The notes: generated from the sequence alone by a model not told the origin. A DNA stretch of 51,562 bases from Ruminococcaceae bacterium UBA7075 (GCA_002493635.1 DKZL01000072.1:1-51562); one strand, 5' to 3'. Positions 43,546-51,039 are shown, numbered from the stretch's first letter. Translations and numbers: made by a program.

Positions 43546-44606
43546 TTTCGTTATGTATGATTGCATATAATGAACAGGACGCTCTTGACGGATTATTTAA
43601 AGATATTTCTTTGCAGGACTATCCCCATAATCAGATTGAGGTTGTCTTTGTTGACAGTATGTCAACTGACCGTACACATCAGAAAATGGAAGAATTTAAA
43701 AATACAGATTTTGGCTTTGACAGGGTAACTATTGTTCAGTGTGCAAAGAAAAATCAAGCTTTTTCGTGGAACTGCGCTCTGATGACTGCAAGGGGCGACA
43801 TTATTATCAGAGTTGACGCCCATGCAAGAATTCCCAGAAACTTTGTTTCAAGAAATGTGTATAACATTAATCTTGGCGAGGATGTTGTAGGCGGAGGCCG
43901 TCCCAATATCACATCTGACGTATCATCGTGGAAGCTTACACTGCTTGCAGCCGAGGATTCGCTGTTTGGCAGTTCAGTAGCATCATATCGCCGTCCGCCC
44001 ACGCAGAAGGAATATCTTGACAGCCTGTTTCACGCTGCTTACAAACGTGAGGTTATACAGACTGTCGGCGGATTTAACGAAGATCTCGGCAGAACCGAGG
44101 ACAATGAATTTCATTACAGAATCAGGCAGGCAGGATACAAGCTTTGTTGTTGTCCCGATATAATTTCATATCAGCATTCAAGAAACAATCTTAAGGATAT
44201 GATCCGACAAAAATATTCAAACGGCAGATGGATTGGTCTTACGTTATCAGAATGTCCGGGCTGTCTTTCATATTTCCACTTTGCACCGTTTGCAATGGTT
44301 GTAATGCTTGCAATATTGTCAATTCTGGCTTTTCTCGGACAACCGTTGTTTCTGTATATTTTACTGATACTCTACGGTATGTTTGACATTGTAAACACAG
44401 TCGGATGCTTTACTATGAAAAATATTCAGCCGCAATTTATTTTGCTACCCATTATCTTTCCTATTCTGCATATTTCATACGGTATAGGCACTATAGTCGG
44501 CTTGATTCAGATTCCGTTCTGGCAGAAAAAGCTTAAAAACAGCAAGTCAAAGGAACATATTGAAAAGGTAAAAAAGAAAATCAAAAAGAATACTATTTCA
44601 GAATAA
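43539..44606 (+). CDS. Family 2 glycosyltransferase, ExoA-like
   Basis: The catalytic GT2 domain (about residues 1-235) shows VDSMSTDRTHQ for nucleotide binding, IIRVDAHARIP as the DXD-equivalent, and GRTEDNEFHYRIRQAGY as the acceptor-side motif. Two or three membrane segments and a very basic tail follow, as in ExoA-type polysaccharide glycosyltransferases. It should extend a lipid-linked glycan on the inner side of the membrane; sugar specificity is unknown. It is 11 bases from licD. Confidence 0.87.
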   Translation: MLISLCMIAYNEQDALDGLFKDISLQDYPHNQIEVVFVDSMSTDRTHQKMEEFKNTDFGFDRVTIVQCAKKNQAFSWNCALMTARGDIIIRVDAHARIPRNFVSRNVYNINLGEDVVGGGRPNITSDVSSWKLTLLAAEDSLFGSSVASYRRPPTQKEYLDSLFHAAYKREVIQTVGGFNEDLGRTEDNEFHYRIRQAGYKLCCCPDIISYQHSRNNLKDMIRQKYSNGRWIGLTLSECPGCLSYFHFAPFAMVVMLAILSILAFLGQPLFLYILLILYGMFDIVNTVGCFTMKNIQPQFILLPIIFPILHISYGIGTIVGLIQIPFWQKKLKNSKSKEHIEKVKKKIKKNTISE

Positions 44607-44617
44607 CGGAGAATATA

Positions 44618-45481
44618 ATGTCGGAACTTGTTAAAATGACGCCTGAAATTCTCAGAGAATTACAGCTTAAGCAACTTGATATGCTCAAATATTTCAGAGA
44701 TTTCTGCCAAAAAAACAACCTTCAGTTTTATCTGATTGGAGGTTGTCTTATCGGTGCATTAAGAAATAAAGGCTTTGTCCCCTGGGATGATGATGTTGAT
44801 GTGCTTATGCCAAGGGATGACTACGAAAAATTATACAGATTATGGCACGAACAGAGTGCTGACGGAAGATTCCGACTGCTGAAAACCGATGATAATATGT
44901 TTACGGGCAATATTTTCATTACAATTACCGACACAAATTATACTCTCGTTAAGGCAAATCAGACAGAGGTTGATATTCCGCACGGCTTGGTAATGGATGT
45001 TTTTCCGCTTGATGTATGTCCTGACGGCAGATTTGCAAGAAAAATGCAGTACATATGGACAATGCTGTACTCCCTCTTTCTGGCACAGGTAGTACCTGAA
45101 AAGCACGGCGGAGTTGTAGGATTAGGAAGTAAAATTCTTTTGTATGTATTCAGGGATAAAAAACTGAGAAATAAAATCTGGCGTTTTTGCGAAAAAAAGA
45201 TGACAAAATATAAACTGCCGGAAAACAAGTGTGTTACAGAGCTTTGTTCAGGTCCGCACTGGATGAAAATTGAGTATCCCAAGCACATTTATGACGATGT
45301 TGACTATGTTACCTTTGAAGGGCTTGAAATGCCTTGTATGTCCGGATATGACGAGTATCTGACTATGGTATTCGGCGACTATATGAAAGAGCCTCCAAAA
45401 GAGGAACAAGTGCCGCATCACGATATTGCGTATATGGATTTGAACTCACCTTGTATAAATTATGACAGAAACAGAAAGTGA
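44618..45481 (+). CDS. LicD family phosphotransferase
   Basis: LicD proteins put phosphocholine or related phospho-groups on surface glycans. The nucleotidyltransferase-like core is visible as FYLIGGCLIGALRNKGFVPW followed by DDDVDVLMPRDDYEKL (about residues 37-70), with the paired acidic residues that bind metal. At 287 residues it has full family length. No choline kinase or transporter genes are nearby, so another phospho-donor such as phosphoglycerol or CDP-ribitol is possible. Confidence 0.87.
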   Translation: MSELVKMTPEILRELQLKQLDMLKYFRDFCQKNNLQFYLIGGCLIGALRNKGFVPWDDDVDVLMPRDDYEKLYRLWHEQSADGRFRLLKTDDNMFTGNIFITITDTNYTLVKANQTEVDIPHGLVMDVFPLDVCPDGRFARKMQYIWTMLYSLFLAQVVPEKHGGVVGLGSKILLYVFRDKKLRNKIWRFCEKKMTKYKLPENKCVTELCSGPHWMKIEYPKHIYDDVDYVTFEGLEMPCMSGYDEYLTMVFGDYMKEPPKEEQVPHHDIAYMDLNSPCINYDRNRK

Positions 45482-45485
45482 TAGT

Positions 45486-46211
45486 ATGAATTTTTCTATT
45501 GAAAGCTGGGCAGAAAGCGATTATGAAAAACTCGTTGAGCACTTGAAAAGTATTGCTGACGAAAAATATAAAAAATTTAATTCCTCTCTTATTCCCGACG
45601 AAAATCCCGACTTTATGTTTGGTGTCAGAATGCCTCAGCTAAGAGCATTAGGCAAAGAAATTTCAAAGGGCAATGCCAATAGTTTTCTAAAGGTTTCCTC
45701 AAATAAACATTATGAGGAACGAATGCTAAAAGGTATTGTTGTCGGACTTATTAAAACAGATAATTTTGAAGAATTTGTTTCGCTTTGCAACCTCGCTGTT
45801 GCAGACATCAACAACTGGGCACTGTGTGACTGCTTTTGCGGTGGACTAAAACAAGTCAAAATGTATAAAGAAGATTTTTTTGAGTACATAAAAAATTATC
45901 TTAACAGCGATGATGTATGGAAAATCAGAGTTGCACTTATTGTTATGCTGAATTATTATCTTGAAGATGAATATATTGACAGGGTTTTTGAGCGCTGTGA
46001 CAGCATAAAAAGTGACCATTACTATGTAAATATGGCTCAGGCTTGGCTTGTTGCAACTGCGTTTGCAAAATGCGAGGAGCAAACAAGAACATATCTACTC
46101 AATAATAATCTGAGCAGATTTACATTTAATAAGGCAATTCAGAAATGTGTTGAAAGCAGAAGAATTGACGCTGAAACTAAATTGTATTTAAAAAGTTTGA
46201 AAAAGTCTTGA
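45486..46211 (+). CDS. AlkD-like DNA alkylation repair / HEAT-repeat protein
   Basis: The 241-residue protein has the AlkD-type alpha-helical HEAT repeats: FMFGVRMPQLRALGKEISK near the start, INNWALCDCFCGGLK in the middle (the Trp/Asp-containing DNA-facing motif) and RVALIVMLNYYL. AlkD removes alkylated bases without base flipping; some relatives are not glycosylases. I chose the ATG at 45486, four bases after licD, over one at 45462 inside licD. The FMN-riboswitch promoter's -35 box overlaps its stop codon. Confidence 0.8.
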   Translation: MNFSIESWAESDYEKLVEHLKSIADEKYKKFNSSLIPDENPDFMFGVRMPQLRALGKEISKGNANSFLKVSSNKHYEERMLKGIVVGLIKTDNFEEFVSLCNLAVADINNWALCDCFCGGLKQVKMYKEDFFEYIKNYLNSDDVWKIRVALIVMLNYYLEDEYIDRVFERCDSIKSDHYYVNMAQAWLVATAFAKCEEQTRTYLLNNNLSRFTFNKAIQKCVESRRIDAETKLYLKSLKKS

Positions 46212-46235
46212 CAAATTTATTTTTTGTCATATAAT
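46208..46235 (+). promoter_or_regulatory. Promoter of the FMN riboswitch-ribU unit
   Basis: TTGACA and TATAAT, both perfect, are 16 bases apart. The -35 box shares bases with the TGA stop of the preceding gene. Confidence 0.8.
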
Positions 46236-46250
46236 AATATTAATGGTTGT

Positions 46251-46366
46251 CTTCGGGGCGGAGTGAAATTCTCCACCGGCGGTTATAGTCCGCGAACAAG
46301 CTGCAAGGCTTGCTGAGTCTGTGAAATTCAGACACCGACGGTTAAAGTCCGGATGTGAGAAGAATT
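46251..46366 (+). promoter_or_regulatory. FMN riboswitch (RFN element)
   Basis: The aptamer is recognisable from ggggcgg, gtgaaattc, ccaccggcggt and agtccgcga in the first half and gtgaaattc, accgacggt and agtccggatg in the second, in the right order and spacing. It binds FMN in the nascent mRNA. Together with the terminator at 46428-46458 it should shut off ribU when FMN is plentiful. Confidence 0.96.
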
Positions 46367-46427
46367 CAACTTGCAGTTATGTTTTTCATAACATAATTTA
46401 ATTAAGTTGTTTTTATCAAATAATTCT

Positions 46428-46458
46428 CCGCAGAATACTATTCTGCGGATTTTTTTGT
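46428..46458 (+). terminator. FMN-controlled terminator before ribU
   Basis: CCGCAGAAT and ATTCTGCGG pair around a three-base loop, followed by a run of T after one GATT step. It lies between aptamer and ribU and is the likely expression platform. Confidence 0.85.
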
Positions 46459-46487
46459 CCTCGACAGCCAAAAAAGGAGGATTAACT

Positions 46488-47192
46488 ATGATAAAAAACA
46501 AACAAAGACAGGGAATTGTTCCCTCAGAAAACTCTTACAAAATTAAGAAAATGGTTATATTGGCTCTGCTGTCTGCAATGGCTTATATTATCACATTTGT
46601 ATGCAGATTGCCGATTATGCCAAGCGCAAGCTTTCTTGACCTTGAATTCAAAAGTGCAATTATATTAATTGGGTCGTTTATTTTCGATCCGCTTTCGGGT
46701 TTTGTTATGTCTGTTGTAATCTGTCTGTTGGAAATGGTAACATTCAGTACTACAGGAATAATTGGCTGTATTATGAACATTATTGCGACAGTTTGTTTTG
46801 TATGTCCTGCGGCGTATGTGTATAAAAAGAAGAAAAATACATCGGGTGCTATTGTGGGTATTGTAATAGGTACAATTCTTATGACTGTAGCAATGCTGCT
46901 TTGGAATTATATTGTTACTCCGATTTATATGGGTATTCCGAGAGAAGCTATTACATCAATGCTGCTTCCCGTATATGTCCCATTTAATTTGCTTAAATCA
47001 GGTTTAAATGGCGGCATAGCTTTGTTTATATTTAAATTTGCAAATCAGGCTTTACAGAAAACCCACCTGATTCCAACACAGGATGATAATATTTCCGAAA
47101 ATAAAAACAGCGTAGTTGGCGCTGTTATCGTATCGTGTCTTATAATAATAACCTGTGTCCTGGTAATTTTTGCATATAACGGCATTTTTTAA
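46488..47192 (+). CDS. ribU: ECF transporter S component for riboflavin
   Basis: The 234-residue protein has six hydrophobic segments and begins, after a charged tail, with KMVILALLSAMAYI, the Ala-rich helix that contacts the ECF-T subunit. It should bind extracellular riboflavin and share an energising module (EcfA, EcfA', EcfT) encoded elsewhere. The FMN riboswitch upstream makes riboflavin by far the likeliest substrate. The ATG at 46488 has a perfect AAGGAGG site and lies after the terminator; an earlier in-frame start at 46407 would lie within it. Confidence 0.93.
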   Translation: MIKNKQRQGIVPSENSYKIKKMVILALLSAMAYIITFVCRLPIMPSASFLDLEFKSAIILIGSFIFDPLSGFVMSVVICLLEMVTFSTTGIIGCIMNIIATVCFVCPAAYVYKKKKNTSGAIVGIVIGTILMTVAMLLWNYIVTPIYMGIPREAITSMLLPVYVPFNLLKSGLNGGIALFIFKFANQALQKTHLIPTQDDNISENKNSVVGAVIVSCLIIITCVLVIFAYNGIF

Positions 47193-47208
47193 AAATTGAT
47201 TTCATATA

Positions 47209-47238
47209 TTGACAAATTCTTTGATAAAGTGTTATAAT
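47209..47238 (+). promoter_or_regulatory. Promoter of the THF riboswitch-folT unit
   Basis: TTGACA and TATAAT, both perfect, have an 18-base spacer. The next 8-bp inverted repeat (47245-47263) lies at the expected transcription start. Confidence 0.75.
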
Positions 47239-47244
47239 TATATT

Positions 47245-47263
47245 TGTACTAAATATTAGTACA
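47245..47263 (+). repeat. Perfect inverted repeat at the folT transcription start
   Basis: TGTACTAA and TTAGTACA flank ATA. It could be a 5' stem-loop that protects the mRNA or an operator at the start point. No regulator is assigned. Confidence 0.6.
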
Positions 47264-47265
47264 CA

Positions 47266-47366
47266 CATACAGAGTAGGAATTTGTGCGTGAAGTGTTTTG
47301 CAGACGGGGAGTTGCTGCAAAAACGAAAGAATTTTTCTGCGGTACAAATTTCGCATCCCGCTGTTA
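47266..47366 (+). promoter_or_regulatory. Tetrahydrofolate riboswitch
   Basis: The order gagtagg, gcgtgaagtg, a cggggagttgc loop, acgaaag, ggtac and tcgcatcccgctg matches the THF riboswitch consensus. P1 can form from ACAG (47269-47272) and CTGT (47361-47364), and P2 from AATTTGT and ACAAATT. Folate binding should stabilise P1 and favour the terminator that follows. Confidence 0.9.
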
Positions 47367-47381
47367 CTTTGGGACATCCAT

Positions 47382-47410
47382 AGCGGGCAGATTTTCTGTC
47401 CGCTTTTTTT
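47382..47410 (+). terminator. THF-controlled terminator before folT
   Basis: AGCGGGCAGA and TCTGTCCGCT pair (one G-T) and are followed by T7. Its 5' arm AGCGGG can instead pair with CCCGCT (47357-47362) in the aptamer 3' end, giving a simple antiterminator switch. Confidence 0.85.
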
Positions 47411-47505
47411 ACTGATTTTTTCTGAATAGCAAAATATATTTATTCGGATTTAAATTGGCATTATATCCTAAAGCAACACGAGTCTGACTTTAGGAGGTAA
47501 AAATA

Positions 47506-48084
47506 ATGTCAATCTCAAAAAAAATCTTCAATTCGTTCCTTGAAATGAAGAGTATCTACGCAATCGCTGCCATTGCAATGCTTCTGGCACTCAGAGTTGT
47601 ACTCGGCTTTTTCGCTAACGCCACTCTCCCCTTTTTCGGCAACAGTGTAAAACTCAGTGCAGCCTTTTTGCCTATCGCCGTCACTGCGGCTATGTTTGGT
47701 CCTTTCCCCGCCGCACTTGTAGGTGCGCTCGGTGATATTGTGTCCTTTATAATTGCACCGACAGGTATGTACTTTCCCGGCTTTACAATCAGTGGCTTTA
47801 TCACAGGATTGATTTACGGATTATTTCTTTATAAGAATAATGCAACGCTGAAAAATGTCATAATAGCCTGGTTTGTAAATGCTCTTACAGTAGAAACCTT
47901 TATAAATGCATACTGGCTGTATATGCTTTACAGCGGCGGCACGGGCAAGACTTATATAGCATATCTGATTACACGTTATGTTAGTGAAGCAGTCAAGTGT
48001 GTACCTGAAATTCTTTTAATTTTTACATTTGGTAAACTGGCAAAAAATATTAAAATTCCAAAATTACAAAAACAAAGACGTTAA
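47506..48084 (+). CDS. folT: ECF transporter S component for folate
   Basis: This 192-residue protein has six hydrophobic segments with YAIAAIAMLLALRVVLGFF at the start and GALGDIVSFIIAPTGMYFPG, a motif shared by FolT-type S components. It should capture folate and use the shared ECF module coded elsewhere. The THF riboswitch upstream supports the assignment. The ATG has an AGGAGG site. Its stop codon is directly followed by copy D of the dispersed element. Confidence 0.9.
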   Translation: MSISKKIFNSFLEMKSIYAIAAIAMLLALRVVLGFFANATLPFFGNSVKLSAAFLPIAVTAAMFGPFPAALVGALGDIVSFIIAPTGMYFPGFTISGFITGLIYGLFLYKNNATLKNVIIAWFVNALTVETFINAYWLYMLYSGGTGKTYIAYLITRYVSEAVKCVPEILLIFTFGKLAKNIKIPKLQKQRR

Positions 48085-48137
48085 GCAGCCTATTGTCTGC
48101 ATCTGACAGTGCAGACAGCACCATATCAAGATTTAAA
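48085..48137 (+). repeat. Dispersed intergenic element, copy D (shorter)
   Basis: It starts at the first base after the folT stop codon. gcagcc and gcagacagcaccatat are kept; GTCTGCA-N8-TGCAGAC makes a perfect seven-pair stem, the longest of the four copies. The right half found in A and B is absent. A terminator follows. Confidence 0.7.
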
Positions 48138-48143
48138 CACAAA

Positions 48144-48210
48144 AAAGTCAAAAGCCCGCAGTAAGCATATTATAAAATTTATAATATGCCATACTGCGGG
48201 CTAAAATTAT
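48144..48210. terminator. Bidirectional terminator
   Basis: AGCCCGCAGTA and TACTGCGGGCT form a long stem with additional internal pairing (ATATTATAAA/TTTATAATAT), preceded by A6, between folT and the convergent ABC transporter genes. Confidence 0.85.
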
Positions 48211-48216
48211 ACGTTA

Positions 48217-48957
48217 TTACAAAACCTTTGACAAAAAATCTTTAAGCCGAGGGTTTTTAGGATTAGTAAAAAATTCTTCAGGCTCACCTTGCTCTACAAT
48301 CTTGCCTTCATCTATGAAAACAACATTAGTTGCTACCTCACGGGCAAATCCCATTTCGTGAGTTACAACAACCATTGTCATCCCCTCTTTTGCAAGCTGT
48401 TTCATAACATCAAGAACTTCTCCTACCATTTCTGGGTCAAGAGCACTTGTAGGCTCGTCAAAAAGCAAAACATCGGGATTCATACAAAGAGCTCTTACGA
48501 TTGCCACTCTCTGCTTTTGACCGCCGGAAAGCTGGTTGGGATAAGCATTTGCCTTTTCGGAAAGTCCCACTCTTTCAAGAAGCTTCATAGCTTCACGCTC
48601 TGCCTCTTCCTTGCTCTTTTTCAAAAGCTTAGTAGGTCCGAGAATCATATTCTTAAGAACAGTCATATGCGGGAACAAGTTAAACTGCTGAAAAACCATT
48701 CCCATCTTGCGGCGATGAAGATTTATATTGATATGAGGATCTGTTATATCAGTGCCCTCAAAAAAGATTTTTCCTCCGGTAGGCTCTTCAAGCTTGTTAA
48801 GACAGCGCAGGAATGTTGATTTACCCGAGCCCGAAGCACCGATAACAACAATCACATCACCCTTATGAATTTCTGCATTGATTCCCTTCAGCACTTCAAC
48901 CTCACCAAAGGATTTATGCAGGTTGTCAACCTTAATCAAAACATCATTAGTGGTCAC
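48217..48957 (-). CDS. Polar amino acid ABC transporter, ATP-binding protein (GlnQ type)
   Basis: The 246-residue ATPase has Walker A GASGSGKST (about 38-46), Q-loop FQQFNLF, signature LSGGQKQR, Walker B DVLLFDEPTSALD and switch His in VVTHEMG. These are the hallmarks of the GlnQ/HisP group for polar amino acids. The start is GTG at 48957, with an AAAGGAGG site ten bases upstream, inside the permease gene (11-base overlap). Confidence 0.94.
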   Translation of the reverse strand: MTTNDVLIKVDNLHKSFGEVEVLKGINAEIHKGDVIVVIGASGSGKSTFLRCLNKLEEPTGGKIFFEGTDITDPHININLHRRKMGMVFQQFNLFPHMTVLKNMILGPTKLLKKSKEEAEREAMKLLERVGLSEKANAYPNQLSGGQKQRVAIVRALCMNPDVLLFDEPTSALDPEMVGEVLDVMKQLAKEGMTMVVVTHEMGFAREVATNVVFIDEGKIVEQGEPEEFFTNPKNPRLKDFLSKVL

Positions 48958-49678
48958 TGTTACGCAGCCTCCTTTCGAGCTTCTTCAGGAAGAATGATAT
49001 GATAAGTACAATAACAAGATAAATTACTGCAACCGTAATGAGCGGGAAAAATGCTTCATATGTGCGTGAACGAATAAGGTTTCCGATGTATGTGAGATCC
49101 TGAAGTGCAACATAACCTGCAACAGAAGTTTCCTTTAACAGCACAATAAATTCATTGCCAAGCGCAGGCAAAACATTTTTAAAAGCCTGCGGAATTATGA
49201 TATGTATCATAGTGCTTGTATAATTAAATCCAAGCGAACGGCTCGCCTCAAACTGTCCCCTATCAATCGACATAATTCCTGAACGAACAATTTCAGCAAC
49301 ATATGCGCCGGAGTTTATTCCAAACGAAAGCACTGCGGCAATAATTCCTTCACGAGAAGAAGAGAATATAATATAGTACATAATCATAAGCTGAATAACA
49401 ACAGGAGTTCCTCTTATGACCGTAATATACAGATTGCATATAGCGTTGATTACCTTCAAAACATAATCGCCGAAAACATGGCACTTTCTGTTTGAAAGGT
49501 TCATATCGTGAGTAGATCGAATTATAGCAACCAAAAAGCCAATGGCAACACCAAGTAAAAGTGCAAAAAATGTAATTTCAAGTGTTACTCCAAGTCCCTT
49601 AAGTAGCTGTAACCAACGGTCTTCAGTAATAAAAGTTTTGGTAAAGCTGTCAGCAATACCCTGAAAAAATTCACCCAT
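48947..49678 (-). CDS. Polar amino acid ABC transporter, permease
   Basis: This 243-residue permease has five hydrophobic segments and the HisM/GlnP loop ASRSLGFNYTSTMIHIIIPQAF (EAA-like region contacting the ATPase; residues about 142-163). It probably works as a homodimer with the ATPase encoded next to it. A stem-loop lies between it and the binding-protein gene. Confidence 0.93.
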   Translation of the reverse strand: MGEFFQGIADSFTKTFITEDRWLQLLKGLGVTLEITFFALLLGVAIGFLVAIIRSTHDMNLSNRKCHVFGDYVLKVINAICNLYITVIRGTPVVIQLMIMYYIIFSSSREGIIAAVLSFGINSGAYVAEIVRSGIMSIDRGQFEASRSLGFNYTSTMIHIIIPQAFKNVLPALGNEFIVLLKETSVAGYVALQDLTYIGNLIRSRTYEAFFPLITVAVIYLVIVLIISFFLKKLERRLRNSDH

Positions 49679-49702
49679 AGCTTACTTTCCTCTATCTATA
49701 AA

Positions 49703-49729
49703 ATATGCAGCCGCATTGCAGCTGCATAT
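49703..49729 (-). other. Intercistronic stem-loop between binding protein and permease genes
   Basis: ATATGCAGC and GCTGCATAT pair around a nine-base loop without a T run. Such loops in ABC operons often protect the upstream message and lower expression of the membrane genes; here that is inference. Confidence 0.6.
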
Positions 49730-49736
49730 TATGATA

Positions 49737-50549
49737 TTATTCTTTTACGATGATTACCTGATTAGCTTTTGTGTATGTATCGGTAAAGTTGATTGACTCA
49801 AGTCTTTCTTCTGTCACTGTCATACCAGCCATACCAAAATCAGCTTTACCTGACTGAACAGCAGTAATAATTGAATCAAAATCCATATCGTCAATTACAA
49901 GCTTATATCCGAGCTTATCACAGATTGCCTGTGCTATCATTGCGTCAATACCAACAACAGTATCACCATCATAAAATTCGTACGGCTCAAAAAAAGCGTT
50001 TGTAGCCATATGAAGCTCACCCTTTGAGTTATCAACACCATCAGGTGACTTATAAGGTGACTTGCCGATGTCGTCGCCGATATAGTTTAAAATAATTTTT
50101 TCAACTGTACCGTCTGCCTTAAGCTCATTAAGAGCAGTATTTATATCCTCTGTAAGCTCGTCATTGTCTTTTGCAACACAGATAGCGTATTCCTCTTCAA
50201 TAAAAGGCTCATCAAGAATCTTTAAGCCTTCATTTGCAGCAACAAATGCTTTTGCAGGCTCATTATCAATGATTACACAGTCAACCTTGCCCTGCGAAAG
50301 TGCAAGAACAGCGTCGCCGCCCTTATTAAAACGCTCAATCTTAGAGCCTTCCTTCTCATACTTAGTAGCTTCAAGGTCGCCTGTTGTTCCAAGCTGAACA
50401 CCGATTGTCTTACCCGGAAGATCATCAATAGAACTTACAACATTTGAAGTGTCAGCACCCTGAGAAGATTCATCGCCGCAACCAGTAAGTGCAAAAGCTG
50501 TTGTGCACATCATTGCGGCAGCCAAAATAGCTGTTAATAACTTTTTCAA
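49737..50549 (-). CDS. Circularly permuted amino acid binding lipoprotein (SBP family 3)
   Basis: The 270-residue protein has a signal peptide with lipobox LTGC (C24). After a Ser/Asp linker, residues 38-158 (DDLPGKTIGVQLGTTGDLE to KADGTVEKIILNYIGD) match what is normally the second half of a family 3 solute-binding protein. Residues 177-270 (GELHMATNAFFEPYEFYDG to DTYTKANQVIIVKE, with the ligand-carboxylate arginine R249) match the normal first half. Both halves are complete, so the fold should be whole but with new termini at the hinge. The neighbouring permease and ATPase are ordinary. It should feed them a polar amino acid. Confidence 0.9.
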   Translation of the reverse strand: MKKLLTAILAAAMMCTTAFALTGCGDESSQGADTSNVVSSIDDLPGKTIGVQLGTTGDLEATKYEKEGSKIERFNKGGDAVLALSQGKVDCVIIDNEPAKAFVAANEGLKILDEPFIEEEYAICVAKDNDELTEDINTALNELKADGTVEKIILNYIGDDIGKSPYKSPDGVDNSKGELHMATNAFFEPYEFYDGDTVVGIDAMIAQAICDKLGYKLVIDDMDFDSIITAVQSGKADFGMAGMTVTEERLESINFTDTYTKANQVIIVKE

Positions 50550-50698
50550 TTATAGTACCCCTTTTCAATTTTAATATAACAAATTAATAATAATACAAAA
50601 TTAAAGAAAAATCAAGATATTATCTTATATAATATAAAAATTTTTGTAGGATTACAATAAAGTTTTCTTTAATTTTACTTCATATTGCAGTATGAGGC

Positions 50699-50857
50699 GT
50701 GCATACGCAGACTATTACAAACGAAGTAGACGTAAAAACAGTCTATTTAATACTTGTACACACTCAAACGAGTACAGCATTAAATATTTATGCCTATGCT
50801 GTAAAAAAGGCTGATATTAATGGTTTCAGCAAAGTAGCTAAACTGATATCCGACTAA
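50699..50857 (+). pseudogene. Short ORF resembling a rubrerythrin N-terminal piece, probably a remnant
   Basis: A GTG-started frame gives 52 residues. Its second half, ALNIYAYAVKKADINGFSK, resembles the first ferritin-like helix region of rubrerythrins (Asn-x-Tyr-x-Tyr-Ala...Gly-Tyr/Phe). The metal-binding Glu of that helix and all later parts are missing, and no ribosome site is seen. It could instead be chance or an unrelated small protein. Confidence 0.25.
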
Positions 50858-50907
50858 GTATAAAGACCACAAATACGACCCACAGGCACGTTTGAGTAAA
50901 AGAAAAA

Positions 50908-50938
50908 TCCCGAAAGTCCAGTATTTATCGGACTTCCG
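50908..50938 (-). terminator. Probable former tRNA terminator
   Basis: AAGTCC and GGACTT, extended by C-G pairs, form a stem read on the minus strand and followed by ATTTTTC. It lies 14 bases past the tRNA 3' end, where a tRNA terminator would stand. Confidence 0.7.
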
Positions 50939-50951
50939 AGATTCAAAGGTT

Positions 50952-50977
50952 TGGTGCGAGTGACGGGACTTGAACCC
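50952..50977 (-). other. tRNA 3' fragment, likely attachment-site half (att)
   Basis: The minus strand reads GGGTTCAAGTCCCGT, a T-loop with stem, then CACTCGCACCA: seven acceptor-stem bases, discriminator A and encoded CCA. No D-arm, anticodon arm or 5' acceptor strand is found upstream, where AT-rich DNA begins abruptly. The 3' acceptor strand would need a 5' GCGAGTG, which with A73 suggests tRNA-Leu. A tRNA 3' end alone is the mark left at the far end of an element inserted by a tyrosine integrase. Confidence 0.75.
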
Positions 50978-51004
50978 TTTTGAATAACATTTTAATTATT
51001 ACAG

Positions 51005-51039
51005 TAGATAAGCCAAGACTTATATTTTTGCCTTATCTA
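51005..51039. repeat. Inverted repeat near the att fragment
   Basis: TAGATAAG and CTTATCTA are 19 bases apart, just inside the predicted element. They could be recombinase accessory sites or a weak hairpin. Confidence 0.4.

Noticed and set aside
48289..48819. Plus-strand open frame of 176 codons
   Set aside because: It is antisense to the GlnQ-type ATPase gene; the Walker and signature motifs prove the minus strand is coding.
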